Assembly (NCBI GenBank): GCA_004293295.1
Contig: RDYC01000268.1
Location: 1-8,928, forward strand
Source: Bacteroidota bacterium
GTDB lineage: Bacteria; Bacteroidota; Bacteroidia; UKL13-3
Length of the DNA stretch: 8,928 nt
Direction of reading: 5' to 3'
Both the position numbers and the translations under genes were made by a program. This document shows, in pieces, positions 1 through 5,121 of this stretch (the first letter of the stretch is position 1; the number at the start of each line of letters is the position of its first letter). The notes beneath the pieces were generated by a model. That model searched no databases. It worked only from the letters and a program-made list of their open reading frames with translations, and was not told the origin of the DNA.

Positions 1-675
1 ATGAAATACCGCATGAAATTCTAATATTTCGGCACCTAAAGCAGTTGCTGCCAAGCAAGCATATATTTCAGCAGAGTGGTCTGAAAATCCAACGGGGATG
101 TGATAACGGGCTTTCATTTGCTCAATAACTGATAACCCCCATTGTTCTGGTTTAGTAGGGTAAGCCGTTGTGCACTGCAATAGCGAAACCGAATTGCCAT
201 AAGGCTTTAAAAAGTTTAATGTGGCATCTAATTCATGCCAATCACTCATACCTGAGGAGAGAATAATAGGTTTGCCTGTTTTGGCAATCGCATCAAGCAT
301 TAAATAATTGGTAAGTTCGCCTGAACCTATTTTATAACGTTTTACGCCAACTTGTTCTAGCAATTGTACAGCAGCAATAGAAAAAGGGGAGGAAATGAAC
401 TCTACGTTTTTATCATCGCAGTGTTGCTTTAACCCCATCCACTGTTCAAGCGTAAACTCCATGCGCTGCCAATAATCATAACGGGTTGCATCCTCATAGC
501 TGAAATTAACCCTAAACTGTTCTTTAGGGCTGCTTTCTGCCGCAGCAATATGGGTTTGGAATTTAACAGCATCAACTCCTAATGCTGCCAGGGCATCAAT
601 ATAACTATGGGCAATACCCAAGCTGCCCTCATGCGCCTGAGCTATTTCAGCAATAATGAAGGTGCTTTTTTTCAT
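1..675 (-). CDS. neuB: NeuB-family nonulosonic acid synthase (partial, C-terminus outside window)
   Basis: Predicted cytoplasmic synthase that condenses phosphoenolpyruvate with a six-carbon N-acyl sugar (ManNAc or a 2,4-diacetamido-6-deoxy sugar) to give a sialic, legionaminic or pseudaminic-type acid. I translated 225 codons from ATG at 673-675; the frame stays open to base 1, so the rest of the barrel and any SAF/antifreeze-like domain are missing. Visible features are EIAQAHEG (10-17), DAVKFQTH (35-42), FISSPFS (93-99), YKIGSGELTN (114-123), LSSGMS (139-144), LLQCTTAYP (165-173) and GFSDHS (196-201). H200 and H221 are 21 residues apart, the same spacing I recall for the metal-binding His pair of Neisseria NeuB. 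The start overlaps the upstream gene's stop by one base (TGATG). NeuB family membership is firm. The exact product is open, because the N-terminal motif differs from the usual E-I-G/S-x-N-H-N-G. Confidence 0.9.
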   Translation of the reverse strand, partial: MKKSTFIIAEIAQAHEGSLGIAHSYIDALAALGVDAVKFQTHIAAAESSPKEQFRVNFSYEDATRYDYWQRMEFTLEQWMGLKQHCDDKNVEFISSPFSIAAVQLLEQVGVKRYKIGSGELTNYLMLDAIAKTGKPIILSSGMSDWHELDATLNFLKPYGNSVSLLQCTTAYPTKPEQWGLSVIEQMKARYHIPVGFSDHSAEIYACLAATALGAEILEFHAVFH

Positions 676-1202
676 CAATTTAATATTTCAATATGGGGTT
701 GTTCCAACAGTTTTGTTTTTTGTTGTTCAAACTCTGTGGCACTAAAAGTAACAAAACGAACTTTTTTATGAATAAGCCGTTCTGTTTTTTCGGTTAAGTT
801 AAGCAAGTATGCCTTATTAATATCTCCCACCAATATCAGGTCAATAATCGGGCTGTCTAATCCCTTAGCAAGTTCTCCCACTAAATATACGGATTCCACG
901 TTGCCTAATTTTACAATCACTTGTTCAACAATTTTATCTAATCCGGTATATTTCATCAATATGTTCTGAATATCAGAAAACATAGGATGTTTGATATTTG
1001 CCTTAAATAGTTTTTTATTTCCGCTGGTGCTTGTGCTCAACAATCCGGCCTCTTCAAATTTATTGAGTTCTAACCTGATGGAGTTGGTACTTTCCCCGAA
1101 TTCGCTTTCTAAGTTTCGCAAATACGAGGAAGTTTTGCTGTTTAAGAAAAACTTAAGGAGTAGTTTAATTCGGGTTTTAGAAGTAATGAGTGTGTCTAAC
1201 AT
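675..1202 (-). CDS. Winged-helix DNA-binding protein with nucleotidyltransferase-like domain
   Basis: This 175-residue protein looks like a cytoplasmic transcription regulator of the cluster. Residues about 8-70 form an ArsR/MarR-like winged helix: a leading helix (KTRIKLLLKFF), a helix-turn-helix (YLRNLESEFGESTNSIRLEL) and a wing around STSGNKKLFKANIKHP. Residues about 88-155 resemble a minimal nucleotidyltransferase (MNT) fold, with VGELAKG followed by SPIIDLILVG. In active MNT proteins the motif is GS-x(n)-D-x-D; here the Gly-Ser is Gly-Glu and the first Asp is Ile119, leaving only Asp121, so catalysis is doubtful and a ligand-sensing role is more likely (inference). Similar fusions occur in Bacteroidota polysaccharide loci, from memory. 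It follows a 373-bp leader-like region and overlaps the NeuB-like start by one base. The DNA-binding assignment is good; its ligand and targets are unknown. Confidence 0.8.
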   Translation of the reverse strand: MLDTLITSKTRIKLLLKFFLNSKTSSYLRNLESEFGESTNSIRLELNKFEEAGLLSTSTSGNKKLFKANIKHPMFSDIQNILMKYTGLDKIVEQVIVKLGNVESVYLVGELAKGLDSPIIDLILVGDINKAYLLNLTEKTERLIHKKVRFVTFSATEFEQQKTKLLEQPHIEILN

Positions 1203-1203
1203 G

Positions 1204-1385
1204 TTAGTTTAGGCGAATGTAAGTGCCGGTTAAATCCATGTCTGCATGTGTTAAAGCATAAATAGGAAGTAACGTTTCTGTGAACAATAATTCCCAATAA
1301 TGTTGGTGCAAAGGGAACTCGACTATTAGGTTAGAGTAGGGTGTTTTACTAAAGTTGTTTCAAAGCTTCGCCCCGTCAGTCCCAT
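1204..1385 (-). pseudogene. Possible broken small ORF just upstream of the winged-helix gene
   Basis: One minus-strand frame is open for 51 codons after a TGA at 1360-1362 and ends in TAA at 1204-1206, one base before the ATG at 1202. It reads like protein (for example VEFPLHQHYW and THADMDLTGTYIRLN) but has no ATG near its beginning. A second frame starts with ATG at 1383-1385 (MGLTGRSFETTLVK) and stops at 1326-1328. One extra base in the A4 run at 1344-1347 (tttt on the plus strand) would join the two into a 60-residue ORF. I recognise no family. It may be a frameshifted small gene, a degraded gene tail, or noncoding leader DNA that is open by chance; 51 stop-free codons at this composition are only mildly unusual. 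Confidence 0.3.
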
Positions 1386-1410
1386 TTTCGGTATTGGGTA
1401 ACTAACAAGG

Positions 1411-1431
1411 TTGAGTAGAAAAACTACTCAA
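1411..1431. repeat. Perfect inverted repeat / hairpin, 8-bp arms and 5-nt loop
   Basis: The arms are TTGAGTAG (1411-1418) and CTACTCAA (1424-1431), separated by AAAAA on the plus strand. In the minus-strand transcript this is a stem of eight pairs capped by five U. No T-run follows on either strand, so it is not a classical intrinsic terminator. It could be a pause or antitermination hairpin read by the adjacent NusG paralog, or a dimeric operator for the winged-helix protein. The structure is certain; the function is unknown. Confidence 0.7.
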
Positions 1432-1534
1432 TAATAGGCCCAATATCTTAAAAATGCAAATTAAAATGCCAACAATAATTAAGGGTGGTGTATTCAATAA
1501 AACCAAGCCGTGTTATACAATGTATTGCTCTTAT

Positions 1535-1546
1535 AATCAGCTGATT
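1535..1546. repeat. 12-bp perfect palindrome
   Basis: AATCAGCTGATT is a perfect palindrome about 30 bp past the stop codon of the NusG-like gene. Nine bases separate it from an 11-bp palindrome, ATACAATGTAT (1515-1525). No T-run follows. It could be an operator half-site arrangement or chance. Confidence 0.4.
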
Positions 1547-1575
1547 TGGTTATGTAAATGGTTTAAGCCAGTAAG

Positions 1576-2079
1576 TTAAATGGGTTCAAGATAGGACGAT
1601 GGCAGTTTAAGCAACATATGGCTTCCCAACTCTTCAATTTCTAGGGCAAAGTATGAATTGCCCTGTTTTTTTATGGTTTTTCCTTCATACCCTTTAAGCG
1701 GTCCGCCTATGATGCGGACTTTTTGGTTAACATCCAAGTTTGCATGGGTAGTTTCAATTTCTGTGTAATGAAGCAAGGAAAGTTTAATTGCTTCAATCAC
1801 TTCAGCCCTCATTGGGTTAAGTTCTTTGCCACTTTTAACAAACTTAACAACACCATTTATTGCAAGTATGGTTTGCATTTCTTTGGGAAGTGTGGCATGA
1901 ACAAATAGGTAAGATTTAAATAAAGGCTCTTCTACCTTTTTTTTTCGGTCGCTCCATTGTTTAACAATGGTTTGCATGGGCAAATAGTGGTCAATCCCCA
2001 ACTCAGTTAGTGTTTGCCCTGTTTTTTTTTCAGCTCGAGATTTGGTGTATATCGCGTACCATTTTTTCTCTTCACTCAT
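1576..2079 (-). CDS. NusG-family transcription antiterminator (UpxY/RfaH-like paralog)
   Basis: This 167-residue specialised NusG paralog is predicted to bind RNA polymerase and let it read through long polysaccharide operons. The N-terminal NGN domain covers about residues 5-105, with KKWYAIYTKSRAEKK (5-19), YLPMQ (32-36) and PLFKSYLFVH (52-61), the last matching the family's PLFPGYLFV segment. A KOW domain covers about 116-165, with VRIIGGPLKGYEGK (121-134). In Bacteroides, UpxY proteins are encoded first in capsule operons and act on the untranslated leader. Here the gene follows a glycosyltransferase gene (ATGA overlap, 2076-2079) and is the last gene before a 373-bp gap. Housekeeping NusG is unlikely because of the context and the weakly conserved linker. 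Its target leader may be that gap or the start of the operon outside the window. Confidence 0.88.
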   Translation of the reverse strand: MSEEKKWYAIYTKSRAEKKTGQTLTELGIDHYLPMQTIVKQWSDRKKKVEEPLFKSYLFVHATLPKEMQTILAINGVVKFVKSGKELNPMRAEVIEAIKLSLLHYTEIETTHANLDVNQKVRIIGGPLKGYEGKTIKKQGNSYFALEIEELGSHMLLKLPSSYLEPI

Positions 2080-3002
2080 ATTACCTCATCTACTATGTAT
2101 GGTGGCCTTTGCCTGCCGGCTTCTAAATTTCGCCATAAGTATTCACCAATTATGCCCAATGCCATCATTTGAAAGGAGGAGATAACCAGAAAAACAACCA
2201 TCATGGTGGTCCAACCTTCTAAGGCAATCAGTCCACTTAGTCGTGCGATAATTACAAATATGGCATAAACAAAAGAGCCAAGGCCAAGCAATAATCCTGT
2301 GGTAGTAATTAAGCGTAAAGGAGCATTTGAGAAAGACACAAAGGAATCAATAAAGAGTTTTACCTTCTTTTTAAGTGTCCATCGCGATTTGCCAATTGTA
2401 CGGTTTCTTCTTTTGTACGGAATGGCAACGTAATCATATTTAAGCCACATGAGCAAGTAAAGGGAGTTGGTATTGTTCTCCTTTAAGTCAACCACTTGCT
2501 CACGAAGTTGTTTATCAAACAAGCAAAAATCGAATCCACCTTTAGGCAAATTAGGCAATGCATAACGTTGGATGAGTTTTTGGTATTGTTCAGCAAATAT
2601 TCGGCTACTAAAGTGGTCTTCTCTTTCTTCCCTATTCGCAATCACAAGCTTAACCCCTTTTTGCCAGTACTCGTACATTTTTACCATTAACTCAGGCGGG
2701 TCCTGTAAATCGGCAGCTATCACTACTGTGCAATCACCAGTTGCATATTTCATTCCGGCTTGTATAGCGTTATATGAGCCAAAGTTACCGCTAAGTTTTA
2801 CAATAACTACCTTATCAGGGTAAGCTGTTTTAAACTTTTTAAGTTCAAGCAAGGTAGTGTCTTTACTGCCATCATCAACCATTACATACTCAAACAACAC
2901 ATCCGCTGGAAACAAACTTTCGTTAGCAATAAGCTCCTTTGATGTAACCGGAATGTTCAGTTCATTATAGTAACAAGGGATGATGATGGATATTTTAGGC
3001 AT
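2076..3002 (-). CDS. Family 2 glycosyltransferase with two C-terminal membrane helices
   Basis: This 308-residue GT-A enzyme of the GtrB/ArnC/dolichol-phosphate-mannose-synthase type transfers a sugar from a nucleotide donor, often to undecaprenyl phosphate, at the cytoplasmic face of the inner membrane. Visible features are ISIIIPCYYNE (4-14), VDDGS (42-46), the metal/donor region AADLQDPPE (96-104), GKSRWTLKKKVKLFIDS (204-220) and two hydrophobic helices at about 232-254 and 264-287. Length and topology fit the group. It overlaps the aminotransferase stop by one base (TAATG) and the antiterminator start by four (ATGA). It probably uses one of the sugars made upstream, but donor and acceptor cannot be read from the sequence. 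No flippase or GtrC-like partner is in the window, so use in repeat-unit assembly and in lipid-linked sugar donor formation are both possible. Confidence 0.88.
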   Translation of the reverse strand: MPKISIIIPCYYNELNIPVTSKELIANESLFPADVLFEYVMVDDGSKDTTLLELKKFKTAYPDKVVIVKLSGNFGSYNAIQAGMKYATGDCTVVIAADLQDPPELMVKMYEYWQKGVKLVIANREEREDHFSSRIFAEQYQKLIQRYALPNLPKGGFDFCLFDKQLREQVVDLKENNTNSLYLLMWLKYDYVAIPYKRRNRTIGKSRWTLKKKVKLFIDSFVSFSNAPLRLITTTGLLLGLGSFVYAIFVIIARLSGLIALEGWTTMMVVFLVISSFQMMALGIIGEYLWRNLEAGRQRPPYIVDEVI

Positions 3003-4099
3003 TAAAAAAATGATTTAATGGTGTCGCAAATAAACGATACTTCTTGTTCTGTTAACCCGGGATAAATGGGCAAACTCAAGCAAGTATCAGCTATTTTCTC
3101 AGCAAGAGGAAAGTCGCCTTTTTTAAAACCAAGGTCTGAGTAAGCTTCTTGCAAATGGGGCGGTAAGGGATAATGAATGAGTGTGCCAATACCTTGTTCG
3201 GTGAGGAATTGTTGAAGAGCCTCCCTTTTTTCAGTTCGAATAACAAATAGATGAAAAACCGAAGTGGCATTATCTGCAATTACTGGGGTAATCACATCAC
3301 CAATTCCGGTTAACTCACGAGTATATTGTTTGGCAATTGCTTCTCGTTGCTGATTCCAATTGTTTAGGTGGCGAAGTTTTATAGACAAAAATCCAGCTTG
3401 TAATTCATCCAAGCGGCTATTGATGCCTTTTATTTCGTTGTAATATTTTTTATTGGATCCATAGTTGCGAATGGTAAATGCCTTTTTTATCAATGCCTCA
3501 TTGTTTGATGTAATGGCCCCAGCATCACCATATGCACCTAAATTTTTACCGGGGTAAAAACTGGTGCCATTGATGTGTCCAAAACTTCCGGTAATTTTTC
3601 CATTGTACGTTGCTCCCTGCGACTGCGCATTGTCTTCAACCACAGATAACTGATGCTTATTAGCAATAGCCATAATGGCATCCATCTCGCAGCATTGCCC
3701 ATACAAATGCACCGGCATAATGGCCTTTGTTTTTGGGGTAATTGCAGCCTCTATCAAATCAGGGTTAATGTTGTAGGTTGAAATTCTAGGTTCAACAGGA
3801 ACAGGTGTTGCACCAACATAACTCACCGCCAACCAACTGGCTATGTAGGTATTTGATGGAACAATTACTTCATCTCCCGGTCCAATTTCCAGTGTTTTAA
3901 GCGCAATAATTAAGGCATCTAATCCGTTGGCAACTCCGGCACAGTAGCTGGTTGAACAATAAGAGGCATATTCACCTTCGAATTGATTTACCTGATTTCC
4001 GAGTATGTACCAACCATTATCAATAAATTGCTCGAATGAAGGCAATAAATCTTGCTTCACATCCGCATTCATTTGCTTAAAACTTAAAAAGGGGATCAT
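3002..4099 (-). CDS. fdtB: PLP-dependent sugar aminotransferase (DegT/DnrJ/EryC1; FdtB/QdtB-like)
   Basis: This 365-residue cytoplasmic aminotransferase is predicted to transaminate a dTDP-3-keto-6-deoxyhexose at C3, with glutamate as likely amino donor. The fold-type I features are clear: GVANGLDAL (55-63) for the PLP phosphate, VPSNTYIAS (80-88), VVEDNAQSQGA (153-163) with D156 and Q159 beside the cofactor, and SFYPGKNLGAYGDAG (180-194) in which K185 should carry PLP. RNYGS and INSRLDELQAG follow, as in the family. The C3 specificity comes from context: the FdtA-like ketoisomerase and an acyltransferase lie just upstream. A 46-bp gap with a promoter-like element precedes its ATG at 4097-4099. 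The family is certain; FdtB versus QdtB depends on the stereochemistry of the isomerase product. A GDP-perosamine or UDP-sugar aminotransferase is less likely given the neighbours. Confidence 0.87.
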   Translation of the reverse strand: MIPFLSFKQMNADVKQDLLPSFEQFIDNGWYILGNQVNQFEGEYASYCSTSYCAGVANGLDALIIALKTLEIGPGDEVIVPSNTYIASWLAVSYVGATPVPVEPRISTYNINPDLIEAAITPKTKAIMPVHLYGQCCEMDAIMAIANKHQLSVVEDNAQSQGATYNGKITGSFGHINGTSFYPGKNLGAYGDAGAITSNNEALIKKAFTIRNYGSNKKYYNEIKGINSRLDELQAGFLSIKLRHLNNWNQQREAIAKQYTRELTGIGDVITPVIADNATSVFHLFVIRTEKREALQQFLTEQGIGTLIHYPLPPHLQEAYSDLGFKKGDFPLAEKIADTCLSLPIYPGLTEQEVSFICDTIKSFF

Positions 4100-4121
4100 A
4101 TGTAATTATTAAGATTAGGGT

Positions 4122-4154
4122 CAAATATATTTATTTAATACGCTTTTACCCAAG
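4122..4154 (-). promoter_or_regulatory. Candidate internal Bacteroidota-type promoter before the aminotransferase
   Basis: On the minus strand the gap holds TATATTTG (complement of 4122-4129), an exact match to the Bacteroidota -7 consensus TAnnTTTG. CTTG (complement of 4151-4154), one base off the -33 TTTG, lies 21 nt upstream. The -33 part falls in the last codons of the acyltransferase gene. A start of transcription near 4115 would leave only about 15 nt before the ATG at 4099. The match to consensus is seen; activity is inferred. Confidence 0.4.
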
Positions 4155-4709
4155 CCTCTTTAAACCATCATTGGTTTCCGCGTATTCTATTCCATCTTGA
4201 TTAACCCAAATTCCTGGTTTTAAAATAGTAAGTTTATTTCCCCACTCATCTACCCAACCTCTGTGTTTAGCAGGGTTTCCGTACACAAGTGCATGTGCCG
4301 GCACATTTCGGGTAACTACTGAGCCTATGCCCGTCATCGCATATTCGCCAATGGTATTACCTGCCAATATGGTACTATTGGCACCTATTGATGCACCTTT
4401 TTTAATCAGGGTTTTTGCTGACGTAACATACTGCTTGCTCCGCGGCCTGATATCATTGGTAAAAACCACGTTAGGTCCTAAAAATACATCATCTTCAATG
4501 GTTACACCTTCCCAAATGTATATGCCGCATTTAACAGTAACATTATTACCAATGGTAACGCCATATTCTATGTAACAATGGTCGCAAATGTTGCATCCGC
4601 TTCCAATTACAGCACCATTCAAAATGTGCACAAATGCCCAAACCCTGGTGTCGTCACCAATAGAAGAAGTTTCAACAATAGCGTGGGGATGAATTTTTGG
4701 AGCAGTCAT
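4146..4709 (-). CDS. Left-handed beta-helix sugar N-acyltransferase (FdtC/QdtC/WlbB-like)
   Basis: This 187-residue hexapeptide-repeat acyltransferase likely transfers acetyl (or another acyl) from CoA to the 3-amino group of a nucleotide sugar; active enzymes of this type are trimers. Hexapeptide rungs run from about residue 7 to 145: IHPHAIVETSSIGDDTRV, then AVIGSGCNICDHCYI, VTIGNNVTVKCGI and VTIEDDVFLGPNVVFTND, with the ASIGANSTILAGNTIG rungs after a loop at 86-103. The tail, VPAHALVYGNPAKHRGWV (136-153), is typical of the family. It starts one base inside the ketoisomerase stop (TAATG at 4709), and the 3-aminotransferase follows. The same fold serves the UDP-3-amino-GlcNAcA pathway (WbpD/WlbB), but no oxidase of the WbpB/WlbA type is present, so a dTDP-3-amino-3,6-dideoxyhexose is the better-supported substrate. 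Confidence 0.85.
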   Translation of the reverse strand: MTAPKIHPHAIVETSSIGDDTRVWAFVHILNGAVIGSGCNICDHCYIEYGVTIGNNVTVKCGIYIWEGVTIEDDVFLGPNVVFTNDIRPRSKQYVTSAKTLIKKGASIGANSTILAGNTIGEYAMTGIGSVVTRNVPAHALVYGNPAKHRGWVDEWGNKLTILKPGIWVNQDGIEYAETNDGLKRLG

Positions 4710-5119
4710 TATTTATCCCCCCAAACTTTTAAAAATTCTTGGTAATCTCTAATATAATCTGAGGCAAGATATGTTTCTGAGGCAAATACCATTTGAATAG
4801 CGGTATGGCTATATTGCATGGTATGCCAAACATTTGGAGGCAAATAAACCGCTTTATTGGGTTCATCTAAAACAAAGGTTTCAACTTGTCCTTTACCATC
4901 ATCAGTTGTAACAATAATTCTGCCGGTTACTGCAACAAGTATCTGTTCCGTTTTATAATGTGCGTGTCTGCCTCTTACAATGCTTTCAGGGGTGTAATAG
5001 GTCCAAAACACCCGTTCAATTTTAAATGGGAGTTTGTTGTTTTCGGCAATTGATAAATAGCCAATATTACTTTCACCAAGCTTGCCAAAATCAATGATGT
5101 GCGGTGGTTTGTAACTCAT
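4709..5119 (-). CDS. fdtA: dTDP-4-oxo-6-deoxyglucose 3,4-ketoisomerase (FdtA/QdtA cupin)
   Basis: This 136-residue cupin is predicted to move the keto group of dTDP-4-keto-6-deoxyglucose from C4 to C3, the committing step towards 3-amino-3,6-dideoxyhexoses. Signature parts are PFKIERVFWTYYTPE (31-45), RGRHAHYKTEQ (49-59) with the two active-site histidines H52 and H54, VTTDDG (70-75), VYLPPNVWHTMQYS (91-104) and the tail ASDYIRDYQEFLKVWG (119-134). Length is normal for a stand-alone enzyme of this WxcM-like family. It starts two bases after the epimerase stop and overlaps the acyltransferase start. Whether C4 ends up galacto (FdtA, giving Fuc3N) or gluco (QdtA, giving Qui3N) cannot be decided by eye; the symbol is for the family. 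The substrate-supplying RmlA and RmlB are not in the window. Confidence 0.87.
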   Translation of the reverse strand: MSYKPPHIIDFGKLGESNIGYLSIAENNKLPFKIERVFWTYYTPESIVRGRHAHYKTEQILVAVTGRIIVTTDDGKGQVETFVLDEPNKAVYLPPNVWHTMQYSHTAIQMVFASETYLASDYIRDYQEFLKVWGDK

Positions 5120-5121
5120 AT

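Larger units (their letters stand above)
1203..1575 (-). promoter_or_regulatory. 373-bp leader-like intergenic region between antiterminator and regulator genes
   Basis: This is the only long stretch without an intact gene, in a cluster where most junctions overlap. It holds an 8-bp perfect hairpin (1411-1431), a 12-bp palindrome (1535-1546), an 11-bp palindrome (1515-1525) and the possible broken ORF (1204-1385). No minus-strand match to the full Bacteroidota -7 consensus TAnnTTTG is present. The nearest are TTAATTTG (complement of 1457-1464) and AAGCTTTG (complement of 1361-1368), each with one mismatch and no good -33 partner. I see no hairpin followed by a T-run on the minus strand, so an intrinsic terminator for the upstream genes is not evident. 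A role as promoter or leader for the winged-helix and NeuB-like genes is inferred from position. Confidence 0.45.

Noticed and set aside
991..1212. 73-codon plus-strand ORF
   Set aside because: It is antisense to the winged-helix gene, has no recognisable motif, and every supported gene is on the other strand.
1411..1431. Intrinsic terminator
   Set aside because: The stem is AT-rich and no T-run follows it on either strand; the five T on the minus strand are in the loop.
4146..4709. WlbB/WbpD step of a UDP-2,3-diacetamido-glucuronate pathway
   Set aside because: The fold fits and a UDP-GlcNAc dehydrogenase is nearby, but no WbpB/WlbA-type oxidase is present and the adjacent FdtA-like isomerase points to a dTDP sugar.
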